A stretch of DNA of 64,000 nt, from NCBI GenBank assembly GCA_030847615.1, contig JAUMIR010000005.1:243636645-243700644 (forward strand), read 5' to 3'. Position 1 is the first letter of the stretch. Every line of letters starts with the position of its first letter. Source of the DNA: Gambelia wislizenii (Eukaryota > Chordata > Lepidosauria > Squamata > Crotaphytidae). Below, piece after piece: positions 1-10,384 of this stretch. Made by a program: the position numbers and the translations under genes. The notes below the pieces were generated by a model. The model searched no databases. It saw only the letters and a program-made list of their open reading frames with translations, and was not told the DNA's origin.

Positions 1-415
1 TGTTCACCAGAAGAGTGTATGGGGTGGATTACATAGGAGAAGGAAATCCCATAGGTAACCTCGACCCAAACCATGTAGAGCTTTAAAGGTAATAACCAAC
101 ACTTTGTACCTTACCCAGAAACTAATTGGCAGCCAGTGAAGTGATTTCAATATAGGTGTAATATCATAACTAGAAACCAAACTGGCTGCCATGCTTTGCA
201 CTAATGGAAGTTTCCAAATTTGGTACAAAGGTAGTCCAATGTAAAGCACATTGCAGAAGGCCAACCTTGAGGTTAACAGTGCATGAACTATCATCTTTAG
301 GTCCTCCAGTTCTAGGAAGGGGCACAGCTGGCATATCAGCCAAAGCTGATGATAAGCACTCCTGGCTGTGGTATCTATCTGAGCTATCATTTGGAGCAGC
401 AGATTATGACAATGC
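1..415 (-). mobile_element. L2-type LINE, 3' part of ORF2, cut by the window edge
   Basis: The minus strand carries the C-terminal region of an L2-clade reverse transcriptase ORF, with stretches such as ICQLCPFLELEDLK, VHALLTSRLAFCNVLY and LHWLPISFWVRYKVLV. The same motifs occur in the better-preserved L2 copy near 34140-34500. The copy is 5'-truncated near position 415 and runs leftward out of the window. It sits in intron 3 of the SLC6 gene in the same orientation. Confidence 0.8.
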
Positions 416-939
416 CTTGATTCCCCCCCCCCCCAATAATCCAAAGCAACCTCATGAAACATGTTATATGGAAGACTGGAATCAGAAAAAGGGATACATA
501 ACATTTTCTTATCCTTAAAAAAAATAAAAAATATTTTTTTTTGCTTAACTTCCCCCTCCCACATCTATAACTTTTCACCTTGTTTGGAAAAATTACAGGG
601 TTCGCTTGCAAAGGAGAAAGCATGATGGGGAGAAAGCACTGAGCAGAAGAACAGGTGGAGAAGAAAGGGTTACACAGCATCTCCTTAGCCAATATTCTGC
701 TCAAGACTTTATCTTTTTATGGTTGCTTTATGGGAAAGGGGATCAGAAGAACAGTCAGACTTTGAAGAAAGTTACTTTTTGGTCTATAACTCTCAAAATC
801 TCTCAATTGTAAAAGTGGTAATCCTAAAAAAGCAACTTTCCCAAGCCCTGGGTTGTTCCACCTTGCCTTAGATGACTGACATGTAAATAAGTCCCACTGT
901 ACTACAACAATCTAGCCTGATTTTAAAAGCTACCGGTAG

Positions 940-1130
940 GTAAAATTGGGCTTCATTAGTACTTGCATGGGAGACCACCAGAAGTGAACACCAGGGATCT
1001 GTGAACACCAGATAGGGCTAAGTATGAATCCAGCCAGAAACTCTGGAGAGCTGCAGCCAGTGAGAAGTGACAATATTGGGCTAAATGAACCAAGGGTTTT
1101 AGTCTGTATAAAGCAGCTTCCTCTATGACT
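940..1130 (+). mobile_element. 5S-rRNA-like SINE fragment
   Basis: The stretch around 950-990 (TTAGTACTTGCATGGGAGAC) closely resembles the 3' half of vertebrate 5S rRNA (GTACTTGGATGGGAGACC). It is followed by a tail (TAGTCTGTATAAAGCAGCTT) like the one near 52660-52700, a common 3' end of squamate repeats. This suggests a 5S-derived SINE copy rather than a 5S gene, as the 5' half and terminator are missing. Confidence 0.5.
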
Positions 1131-1134
1131 CTAT

Positions 1135-2687
1135 TCCTAAATATCTCTGAGATGGTGATTGGGATTTGTATACTAGCTTTTGCTATCCACAGGACATAGA
1201 TGTTATCCCTGTGCTGTTCCTTGTAGGGAGGGGGCCTTTGTAGATCCATTTTCCAATAAAGACTGGCATCCTGTTAGTGAATTACAATGGCTGAATCTAA
1301 CTTACACCATCACAATTCACATTTTTGGTTGTTGCAGAGGTGGCAATTATGTTTCGACCATGCAACAACCAAAGTCTCCCCCCCCAAAAAAAATACCTCA
1401 CCTTGTGAGCAGCACAGCACAGCTATATTCCTGTAGTTGGATGTGCTGCAAGGATGCTACCTGCAAAGATAACCCAAGGACCCCCAGATGCCCCTACAGA
1501 TGCCTATCACAGCACATCCAGCTAAAGGAAAATAGCTGGATGTATCCCTGCTGATCCCTCTGATCTCAAACAACACAGAAATGGGGTGGGCAGTCTTGTT
1601 TACAAGGTGAGTTTGCGGGGAACGGGGAAGCTGTAGCTACAGGAGATGTAGTTGCAGAAGCATAGGCACATGATATGCATCTGTCTCCCAATGTAGGATC
1701 TCTGCCCAAAAATTGCAGGTCACTCAAACAGTTTCCAGATGGGGACTAAACCCAGCTGCATCGGCAACATGGTCCAAGATAAAGAAGCAGAGCAGACAAA
1801 GAAAGGAAGAAAGAAACTCACAAAGGTCTGAGAGATTCTCATGGAAGGTACGCTTTTGTTCCATTATAAAACTGAGGTTAATTGAGGGCAAAGTCCTGAA
1901 CTAAAGTTCTATGCAGGTATCCATCCTCCAGAGTCGCTACATTGAAATCTTTCTACCCAAATGCCTATGCTGTCTTTGAAGTGACATAACAATAGAAGTT
2001 GCAGGTGTTTCAGGTAACTCAAGGGACTGTCAACATATGGCTCAGGAGTGGCTAAACAAAGGAAACGTTTTGGCAAAATGTTTGAGAACACAGTTGAACA
2101 ACAACAACAACAAAACTTCAGCCCAACAAGGACAGAAGCACAGTACATTTCCAGTCTCTCAGCAGCTTTGTGTGCCTAAATGAAATGGATTCCCATGGGT
2201 GCAATAGACACAGATGCTTTTGAGTCTATTGATCGCTGAGAGAGAGAGAGGTCAGAAGGAGCTCTTAGAATGGTAAGAATGGTTTGACTGTGAAGAAATG
2301 TATGACAGGCAGAAGAGGGCGTTTGAGGCCTGGTGGCTATTGTTTCCACCACTGTATTGAGAATGAATACAATCAGCCTCAATAAGGTCAATACTAACCT
2401 TAGAGATTCTTGTTTGAAAGTACTGTATAGCATACGCCATTGACTTAGGGTTGCTCCAAAGTCATTTTGGGAGAAGTGCTGGAACAAGAGATGGCACCCC
2501 CTGACTGTTAAAAGGGCTGTGTTTTGTTTTTGGGGGTTTTTTGCTACTAGTCATGACACAGGTGGGGGAAAATGTTGAGGGGAAAAAGAGAAATGATAAC
2601 CAATGGTAAGATTCCTGGAAGCTTTAAAAAACAAACTCTTCCCTTGAAAATGGTTGACATTCTGCCATTCTCTGACATTCTCCCACA

Positions 2688-2728
<41 letters not shown>

Positions 2729-4082
2729 GATGAGTTGGCAAATTTGGGAATGTAATTTGGTGCCGTTCTTAGTGATTTTGAGAACTGCGGGGACTATTTT
2801 ATTCAAACATTGGTGGTGTTATTTTATTAAGTCACTCCCACCAGGTCTTCCATGGCTCCACCCCTCTGAAGTCCCTCCCACTTTATTCACTCAAACTACA
2901 CCCCCAAAAGTCTCAGCCAAACACCCAACCTATCCAAATCAATTACTCTTTAATCAATTCCCCAAAAACCATTTTAGCTCCACAGATTGCTCTTTAATTA
3001 ATTTCCCACTCAGCCCTGCCTCTCCCTGACTAAGTCTCCCTCAATTAACTTGCTCTTCATATATTCCTCCCATGTCAAGATAAAAATCTAGAGTTGAGTC
3101 AAAATTTGGAGGGGAGGAAATCTGATTAATTTTCTGATGGCTTTCCGCCGCCCCCCCCCCCCCGTCCTTTTACTAGCTCCCACAGAGTTTCTTTCTCCAC
3201 ACTATGCCAAAGGCATAGTGGCAACTGGTGATTTCTATGCCAGTGTGGTAGAATATGCTCTGATTTCCATATTGGGAATAAGGCATGATATGATTTAAAT
3301 CATGAGTGGGCAAAGGATGGTCTGCGGGCTTCATGAAACCCCTGGACCTCCCAGATGATTTTAAAAATTCAGAAAAATGCCTCCAAAAGCCCACTATGGA
3401 GTCTGGGGGATATTCCCACCAAGTCTGGAGCCCCCCTGAGCCCCTCAGGCTTCTTGGCTTCTTCTGTGCCTCCAAGTGTAGTGGAGACCAGTACTGAAAA
3501 AAGACCCCACTACCAATGCAGTTTTTGTTCACTGGATGGAAGAGACCACATCTTCCTGTTTAATTCAGGCAGCAGAATGTCTTGGGCTGCCACTGCATTA
3601 AATGAGATGAAACTTCTCAAAAGACCATTTTTTAAAGTCCCTCCTTCACATTATTGAAGGATTCTGCCCCACCTTCTGCTCAATAATATTTTGAGAAATC
3701 CTGCCCCCACCCTTGGTCCCAGTAGTGGCTTGTGGTTCCCATGTCTATGGGGGAGTGAATGTACTCCAAGTTTTGAAGTGGCTAGACAGAGGGGCTGAAT
3801 CAATCAGGAGGAGAGACATCAGCTCCTTTAAAGTTTCAGCTTCAAATGGGAGTAGATTCACCACTCCAGTGATGCTGGATCTACTAGCTGTCTCCTAGAT
3901 CTCCTAGAGAGAAGGAGAAAGCAGGGGGGAGAGAGATGGGGCAGACAGCGAGAACTTTTCTCACCCAACAGTACTGGTAGACACATTTGTAAGGCCATTT
4001 TCAGAACACATGGGGTTCAGTCAGGTCATTTCATCCCCCCACCAGCCCAGTCTTCTCCCCTGCAAGGTCAGCAGAAACTCAC
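1135..4082. other. Intron 3 sequence without recognised genes
   Basis: No exon of the SLC6 gene or other gene was found here. Visible content is a long AT dinucleotide run near 2691, poly-C runs near 3150 and an AT-rich background. Open frames in the stretch lack domain resemblance and codon signal. Confidence 0.6.
2691..2725. repeat. (AT)n microsatellite
   Basis: About 17 uninterrupted AT units, likely polymorphic in length. Similar shorter runs occur near 4270-4290 and at 11855-11881. Confidence 0.95.
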
Positions 4083-4183
4083 CGCAGTGAAAGAGTTGAA
4101 GAGGTAATAGAGGGCCCAGGCAATGATGACAATATAGTAGATATTCAGCCAGAAAGAGAGAACCACTGCAGCCAGGCCAACTC
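4083..4183 (-). CDS. SLC6 GABA-transporter-like gene, third coding exon (TM3)
   Basis: A 101-bp exon, too short to stand out as an open frame. The acceptor is TTGTCTCTTAG and the donor is GCG|GTGAGT. It enters in phase 1, completing the glycine of MFKG-VG, and leaves in phase 0. It encodes residues 125-158, starting [17 protein letters not shown] and ending NSFTA. This is TM3 of the GAT-1 type. The second tyrosine of NIYY (residue 141, GAT-1 Tyr140) is known to be needed for GABA binding and is kept. The next exon, carrying the large glycosylated loop EL2, is not found between here and the left edge and should lie outside the window. Confidence 0.94.
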
Positions 4184-4633
4184 CTAAGAGACAAGAAACA
4201 TGGCATGTTCAAAAGGTTGTCAAGGTTCTGTTAAATCAATGAGCAGAGACTCAGAAAGTTGTTTTTTAAAATATATATATATATATATTAATGGCAGTTG
4301 GTGGTAGCTCCCACCTAGGTCGAATGCTCTTGGTTTTTGCCTGAATATCAAATAAGCTATCTCAACTGCTGGAGATTATTTGGGAAACACATTCAGAACC
4401 CAGAATAGCTGCTTTAAAGTTCTGCCTAAAATGTGGCAGAAGTTCACTGGTTCACTAACATGAAAGGCACCAGCTATTATTATGAAACTCAGCTCTTAAA
4501 TCTCCCAGCCAGCATGGTCTCTGCTAATGATGGTCAGGGGATTCTTAAAGTGATGGTCCAAAAAGTAACCTCTACAAAGTGTGGATGCTGTCAAAGGCAG
4601 CAGTGTGTGTCAGTGACTTGGAAGAGTGACATT

Positions 4634-5209
4634 GGGGTTGTCTAAATGGCAAAAATACTCCACACAGAATGCAAGGGGAAGACAACCTGTCCCAATGGCA
4701 ATCCATGTTGTTTTGGTGTATTGTGAGGCCCAAACCAGCAAAAACTCCGTAGGAAAAACCGTTGCGGAAAAACAGCAAGGGGAATGCTCATGTCCACTTG
4801 TTGGGATTTGGTATGAATCACCTTCCCATATGAGCGGAAGCACAAACCTGATTGGCCACAGAGTGTGGGGGCAGGACTTGCTAACAGGGCAAGCATCCGC
4901 TGCCAACCATGTTGGATTTTTGCCTTAGCGAGTGACTGCTAAGGCAATAAAACAGGGTGTGTGTTTTTTCTCCCCCCCCTTTTTTTTGGAAAGGTGAAAT
5001 ACTGTTTATGCACAGTGTGAAAATAGGGTTCTTAAAAAAAAAAAGTTCAGTGGCAGCAGATTTAAAAAAAACCTAGTAATTCACTTGTGGCTGCCATCTT
5101 GGCTAGAGGGCATGCAAAGTTTATGGGGCCTGTAAAACCATTAAGACAAGTTGCAGCTGCTGCAGCTTGCAGAGCAATCAGTTTCTTTTGGCCTTGCATA
5201 GACAACCCC
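4634..5209. mobile_element. Non-autonomous hAT-like MITE in intron 2 junction region
   Basis: The ends form an inverted repeat, GGGGTTGTCTA at the left and TAGACAACCCC at the right, about 576 bp apart. The interior holds the motif order GATTGGCC, GGGGCAGGACTTGCTA, CAACCATGTTGGATTTTTGC, TAGCGAGTGACTGCTAAGGC. The same order recurs in the element at 42635-43228, and part of it at 9797-10384. No transposase frame is present. Assignment to hAT is inferred from the terminal style; the inverted repeat itself is seen. Confidence 0.65.
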
Positions 5210-6034
5210 ATTGATTTGATGAAAATAATTAATTCAGAGTTTATTGTCAAGGTGGTAGGTTATAACAAGGGTTCACTGGAAGAGTTGGGAAAGATCAGGA
5301 TTCCCTTCATCTTTTATGTTCTTTTCAGGAAAATAGTATAGAAGAAAATCTTTAAACAGGTAATACATCTTGTTTGGTCCAGTTTAAAATTAGCATGTGT
5401 ATGAAATGGAGCATTGCAAATTTAGGTAAAATGTCAGTGCATTTTGCATTATGCATCTCTATGCTTACCTGAACATGTTTGTTTGTTTTTTAAAGTATTC
5501 CAGGCAAATGTACAGATCAAAGAAAAATCAGATAAGTAAACCTTGAGTTTGTCAAATGAATATTGAATATTATTATCACAATGTTTTTATATACAGGTAC
5601 TTTGTGCCATAATACTACATTTTAAAATGTATAAATTCTAGATTCAATTTTGTTTTAAAAAAGAAAGAAATCTATGATCTGTAAAATTTGATTTTCATTC
5701 TAGGTTGCTCTCAGCACAATTTCTAGCAAACAGAATGGCCAGTTATGTTTTAAAATACCATTAGACAAAGGGGGAAGGGAAGCTTGTTTCCTCCACATGC
5801 AATTAGAAAATATGGGTCAAGGTGAAGAAATAAAACAGCACTCCAGTCAGCTATTGGAAAATATAAGAACGGGGCTTGCTGCTTACTGGCAGGCCATTTT
5901 GCGGCCTGGCCGCCACCCCCTCTATCCAGCCCTCCTTCCCCCCCTGTTCCTCCTCTTTGTTTACTTGGGGGGGGCACATGGCGAGCCCTTGGGTGCCGCC
6001 TTCTTCCTATCTCCTTCCCAGCGGCCTTTGCAGC
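5210..6034. other. AT-rich intron sequence grading into a GC-rich block
   Basis: No gene or clear repeat family was recognised up to about 5880. The stretch 5880-6034 is GC-rich and CpG-containing, unlike its neighbours, and leads into the duplicated 48-bp segment. Confidence 0.5.
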
Positions 6035-6491
6035 TGGGAAGGAGGGGAAAGGTCGTGGGCCAATCCGGGCTGGCCTGCCCAGCTCCAATTGGCCCAAAAT
6101 TCAGCGGGAATCTGGGCTTCAAAAGGCCATACATCAGTGCAGCCTGCCCAGAACAGGGACCGGCTCCAGAGAGCGAAGACCCACCCACCCTCCCTGTAGG
6201 ATCAGAATTTCATGTTGCAATTTGTGGGGTGGATGTAATGGGTCATGATAAGGTATTGAGGTCCAGGGGTCTCCGTTAAGTACAAGTTCAAGTACAAGTA
6301 CAAGTTCAGGGGAGACCCCGCCTCCAGTTGCTAACAGAACTTGTTTCTAGGAGAGGAGAGAGAGTCAAGCAGACAGCCCAGCCATTGGCTCTCTCCTCCA
6401 GGGGAGTTGGGATTGACCGACTCACTGCCATTGCCAACATGGGTGGGAAGGAGGGGAAAGGTCGTGGGCCAATCCAGGCTGGCCTGCCCAG
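6035..6491 (+). repeat. Pair of 48-bp direct repeats
   Basis: The segments 6035-6082 and 6444-6491 begin TGGGAAGGAGGGGAAAGG and end GGCTGGCCTGCCCAG. They differ at one site (CCGGGC against CCAGGC). The second copy directly abuts the SINE tail at 6491. The two could be parts of one larger unidentified repeat. Confidence 0.8.
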
Positions 6492-6579
6492 GAAGACAAT
6501 GGCAAACCTGCTTTGAATAAAAATTGCCAAGAAAACGCTATGAGATGGTTGCCTTAAGTCAGAGACAATTTGAAGGCAC

Positions 6580-6612
<33 letters not shown>
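6490..6612 (+). mobile_element. Sauria-type SINE, 3' half
   Basis: The segment runs from GACAATGGCAAACCTGC to the terminal GGCACACAACAACAAC, the hallmark 3' end of squamate tRNA-derived SINEs that are mobilised by BovB-type LINEs. The tRNA head is missing, and the segment joins a GC-rich duplicated block on its left. A (CAA)n tail covers 6580-6610. Confidence 0.8.
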
Positions 6613-6613
<1 letters not shown>

Positions 6614-6996
6614 CAACACTGTATTTACTCAACAATATATTACTAACCTGTATTTAACCATGTTTTCTGAATATGTAACCAATACAAAGTCAAAAGAAAT
6701 TGTGTGTATGTGTGTTTTTCCGGAGGGCGGAGGGGCTGTATGGTCTGGGTCTGCAAGATAGTACTGGCTCTCTCAAGCACAGCAGTCAAACCAGCAAAGC
6801 AAAGGATGAATGACAACCAGTACCATGCCCAATCCACCCACACATGGTCTAGCAGAGGGGAAAAAAACAAATGTAGGCTTATTTGCAAACTATATAAAGC
6901 TAGCTTTACTTACTAAAACATGTACGGACTCAAATACATGGCCCAATGGAGGAGAGAGAGGGAAGAAGATGGCTGGTCATGCAATGAAAGTGGGTG

Positions 6997-7050
6997 TAGG
7001 ATTGCTAGTTTGCATTATTGCAGGAAGCATAATGCAAACTAGCAATCCTA
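6997..7050. repeat. Perfect 22-bp hairpin
   Basis: The arm 6997-7018 (TAGGATTGCTAGTTTGCATT and AT) is the exact reverse complement of 7029-7050, with a 10-base loop. It ends where CR1 homology starts at about 7051. It could be a remnant of a palindromic MITE or a product of LINE insertion. A small-RNA hairpin is possible but unsupported. Confidence 0.85.
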
Positions 7051-7443
7051 TAAGGAGCAGATTAGGGAGCTGAGTATGTTTAGCCTGGAGAAGAGAGGGT
7101 TGAGAGGTGACATGATCGCCATGTTTAAATATCTGAAGGAATGTCATACTGAGGATGGAGCAAGCTTGTTTTCTGCTGCTTCAGAGACTAGGACACGGAA
7201 CAATGGGTTCAAACTACAAGAAAAGAGATTCCACCTAAACATAGGAAGAACTTCCTGATGCTGAGAGCTGTTTAGCAGTGGGATGCACTGCCTTGGAATA
7301 TGGTGGAGTCTCCTTCTTTGGAGTTTTTTTTTTTAACAGAGGTTGGATGGCCATCCGTTGGGAGTGCTTTGATTGTGTATTCCTGCATGGCAGGGGTTGG
7401 ACTGGATGGCCCTTGTTGTCTCTTCCAACTCTATGATTCTATG
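7051..7443 (+). mobile_element. CR1 LINE, 5'-truncated 3' end
   Basis: Degenerate coding for the CR1 C-terminus is visible ([21 protein letters not shown], then FKLQEKRFHLNI). It is followed by the 3' terminal segment GGTTGGACTGGATGGCCCTT and the octamer-type end CTATGATTCTATGA. It lies in intron 2, opposite in orientation to the SLC6 gene. Confidence 0.9.
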
Positions 7444-7737
7444 AATTAGTGAGTATTGGCATGCAAAGATTGTTAACTCTTAACATCAGCTTCCTATGGG
7501 AAGAGCCAAGGCTACTATTTTCCAGAAATCTTAAAGCGTGCACATGTTTGTAGCTAAAGGAAGATGTCTGATTTTGGGGGGATCTCTCTCTTGCTCCCAT
7601 ACCACCACAACCCATTCCATTTATCAGGTCAACGGAATCCCCAACTGTCTGTGTAGCATTTGGAGAAGGTCTGGAGGAATGCCTTGGAGAAAAGGGAGTG
7701 TGGAAGCCCACACTTAAACCTAAATTGTAATTAATAC

Positions 7738-8110
7738 ATTCAGGGGCTCACACTATCTTAATTCTGAGCTGGTATTCTATTCTGTACACACATGTAAGTT
7801 CCCTTATGCATGGGTTGTACTTTTTTTTACCATTGCATAACATCCATATTCAGTTCACTGTTATGTAAGCAAAGTTCCAGATGTGTAATGATAGCACATG
7901 CAGTTGCCCATTCATGGATGATGCATAGTCATCAAAGTACCACTGGATCCACTGGGATAGCAAAAACAGACATTGTGCACATCCCCCCCCCACTGCATGA
8001 TGGGACAATAAGCAAATACACTGACAGGTATGAAATTAGTTGCATAATTCAGCAAGAGGATGATGTAATACAAACACCACTGAATTATGTGAGCACAGAT
8101 TCACACTACT
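7738..8110. repeat. Dispersed repeat, copy A
   Basis: Blocks such as AAGTTCCCTTATGCAT, ATGGGACAATAAGCA, GTTGCATAAT and TATGTGAGCACAGA occur in the same order near 58190-58670. It is a repeat family, probably a non-autonomous DNA transposon, but its ends and class were not determined. Confidence 0.55.
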
Positions 8111-8401
8111 CAAGCACAAAATAGGATCTCAGCCTAGCTCTCCAAGTTCACAGGGACACAACAAGCTGTTGGGAACATGCCCACCCCTATGTCCCCATCC
8201 ACAGCTCTGTCTCTACCTCTACAGCTCTACCTCTATGGCTGGAGTGGGAAACAGATGGTGTTTCAGAAGTTATTGGATGGCAATTCTCATCATCCCTCAC
8301 ACATTCACTATGCTGACCCAGGTTGATGGGAACTGCAGGATCATATATTTCCCACCCTGATCTTTGTTCTATTTATTTTTTTCAACACACACACATTGTA
8401 C

Positions 8402-8533
8402 CTTTAAACATGGGTGCTAGTTTCCACACTCCGAGTCCACCAACAGAAGTGTATTGTCCAAGAGCTGTCTCCAGCAGGAAAAGTGGAATCCCAGCGAACA
8501 CCAGTGTCAGAAAATAAGGAATCAGGAAGGCAC
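8402..8533 (-). CDS. SLC6 GABA-transporter-like gene, second coding exon (TM2)
   Basis: A 132-bp exon with acceptor TTGTTCCAG and donor AAAG|GTACAA, entered and left in phase 1. It completes the glycine codon split after exon 1 and encodes residues 81-124 plus one base. It contains TM2 ([14 protein letters not shown]), the start of the TM2-loop region ([13 protein letters not shown]) and [14 protein letters not shown]. Compared with GAT-1 as known, about 38 of 43 residues agree. The LETALGQ stretch replaces the LECSLGQ of GAT-1, a change shared with other SLC6 carriers. There is no stop or frameshift, so the exon looks functional. A tRNA-derived SINE starts only about 60 bp upstream of the acceptor. 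Confidence 0.95.
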
Positions 8534-8589
8534 CTGGAACAAAAGAAAAAGACAGCATCTCAGTACCTCCACTTTTTAAAGCTAGGTTT

Positions 8590-8802
8590 AAAGCTGAGTG
8601 TTGGACTAGGATTCTGGGAGACCAGAGTTTGTATTCCCGGTCATCCATGGAACCCCACTGGGTCACGTTTGGCAAGTCATACTATCTCAACATCAGAGGA
8701 AGACAATGGCAAACCTGCTTTGAATAAAAATTGCCAAGAAAACGCTATGAGACGGTTGCCTTAAGTCAGAGACAATTTGAAGGCACACAACAACAACAAC
8801 AA
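8590..8802 (+). mobile_element. Sauria-type tRNA-derived SINE
   Basis: A nearly full-length SINE. The head reads TGTTGGACTAGGATTCTGGG with a B-box-like GAGTTTGTATTCCC, the middle carries TCCATGGAACCCCACTGGGT and GGCAAGTCATACTATCTC, and the tail is GAAGGCACACAACAACAACA. It lies antisense to the SLC6 gene, roughly 60 bp before the exon 2 acceptor. Confidence 0.85.
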
Positions 8803-9599
8803 CAAACACATCTGCATTCAAGACCCACAAGAAATTCAAGGAGTCATTTTTCAATTGTTTATACTACTAGGATTTATTATTAGTTATCATTAACATCATT
8901 TGTTGACCACTTAACACTTTCTTCTTAAGATACATGTTCAGATATTTACTGACCATATATACCCACTTTGTCTTTTATTTGTGGATGCATTTTGGGCAGA
9001 GATTATGTCAAATCTTCAAGCCAGGAGAGAGTTAATTTAAACCAAAAAAAAGTCTGCTGTTTTTCCTTTTGGTCTTTCATATTAATAGATATGGTTCAAA
9101 GAGTTCAATATATAATCATAGACAGAGCCGTTCATAGCTGGGAAGTATCTGACAGGACTGCAAATGTAATGAAATCTTCCTGCAAGACAAATACTCTGTT
9201 ATTAACTGCAGTCCTAAGCTCATCCTTGGAGATTTGATTTTACTGTTCTGCACCTCTCTCCCTTTCTCATCAACTTTACATGTAATAACAACAAACTGAC
9301 TTGGGAGCACCTTGAAGATTAATAAATTTTTATTTGGCATAATATTTCATGAAATGGCATTTGAAGAGACAGGTTGCAGTCCATGAAAGCTTATGGCAAA
9401 TAAAACTTGTTAATCTTTAAGGTGTCACAAGACTGTTAGTTGTTTTTGCAACAACTGACTTATATTTTTACATGTTATGTAAAATTTAATGAATATTTTT
9501 ACATTTAATATAGACACAGTTGCAGAGACTAAGGCCAGTGCTTCTCTTTCCAATATTTGGAGCTCTGCCAGAAACTCCAAACAGCAAAGCCAATACAAT

Positions 9600-9665
9600 A
9601 GTGAGGGGTTCTGGGAACTGTAGTCCAACAACATATGGAGACTCACAGGTTGAGAACCACTGGCT
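9600..9665 (+). mobile_element. hAT-Charlie-like MITE fragment
   Basis: The sequence GGGAACTGTAGTCCAACAAC followed by ACTCACAGGTTGAGAACCACTG matches the right half of the element at 42294-42480. Only this end is present. Confidence 0.65.
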
Positions 9666-9796
9666 TAGAGGGAGAAATCATGCATTTCCCTTTGGGGAAA
9701 CTTGGATGAGGTTCTCATACATCTCATAGTTCTACCCACAGGACAGGTTTCAGTACACTATTTCCTTGGGCAGCTGCCAGGGACCCAAAACTATGG

Positions 9797-10384
9797 TCCC
9801 GTCTACACGATTTAAATAATACGTACGGCATGCGAAAGTTCACACTTCGGTACAAACGGGCGTTCAGATGCACACGAATGCAAAAGAGGGGGGGCTGGTT
9901 TTCTACCCTGAAATACGCACACGCGGCATTCAGGAGGGAAAGTGGATCGCGGAGAGAAATCCGTACGCCATTCGGATGGCCGACGGGTCTGTACGGTCCG
10001 TTCGCACACATATGAACAGGCTGTGTAATCTGATTGGCTGGCCGAGTAGAGGGGGCGGGGCTAGCACAGAGGGAAATTGGGAGCAGCCGCCATGTTGGTT
10101 TCCCAGCTAGCGAGAGTCCGGTAAGTCCGTGGATTTATATGTTTATTTATTTTTATTTTATATTGTAAATACCGAAAACCGAATGTCCGCAAACCAGGAA
10201 CCTTTAAAAAAAAAAGCAGCGGGAGATTTAAAACTGCTGCTTGGCTTTCTCGCTCCAGCCAGCTTCGGGAAGAGGGAGTCATACGGAGTTTAGGGGGTTT
10301 AAAAAATCGTATAGCCGGTTCGTATGCATACGAATGACAGGCTGTTCGTATTTTTTGCCCCCCATACGGATTTTTTTATGACCC
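9797..10384. mobile_element. CpG-rich non-autonomous hAT-like element
   Basis: It starts with GGTCCCGTCTACACGATTTA, a typical end of this squamate MITE group. It is CpG-rich (many CGTACG and ATACG motifs), which suggests limited decay. Internally it has CTGATTGGCTGG, GGGGGCGGGGCTAGCA and CGCCATGTTGG, the same order as in 4634-5209 and 42635-43228. The right end (about 10384) is uncertain, because the terminal inverted repeat is only weakly visible. Confidence 0.55.

Noticed and set aside
940..1010. Functional 5S rRNA gene
   Set aside because: Only the 3' half is similar, with several changes. The 5' half with the A box and the terminator T-run are missing.
1..4082. Fourth coding exon of the SLC6 transporter (EL2 and TM4)
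   Set aside because: I looked for the expected LPW...W start and the following TM4 text on the minus strand and found none, so it should lie left of the window.
5797..6279. Open frame of 160 codons on the plus strand in a GC-rich block
   Set aside because: It has no recognisable domain, overlaps equally long frames on the other strand, and is explained by GC content with few stops. It contains a duplicated non-coding segment.
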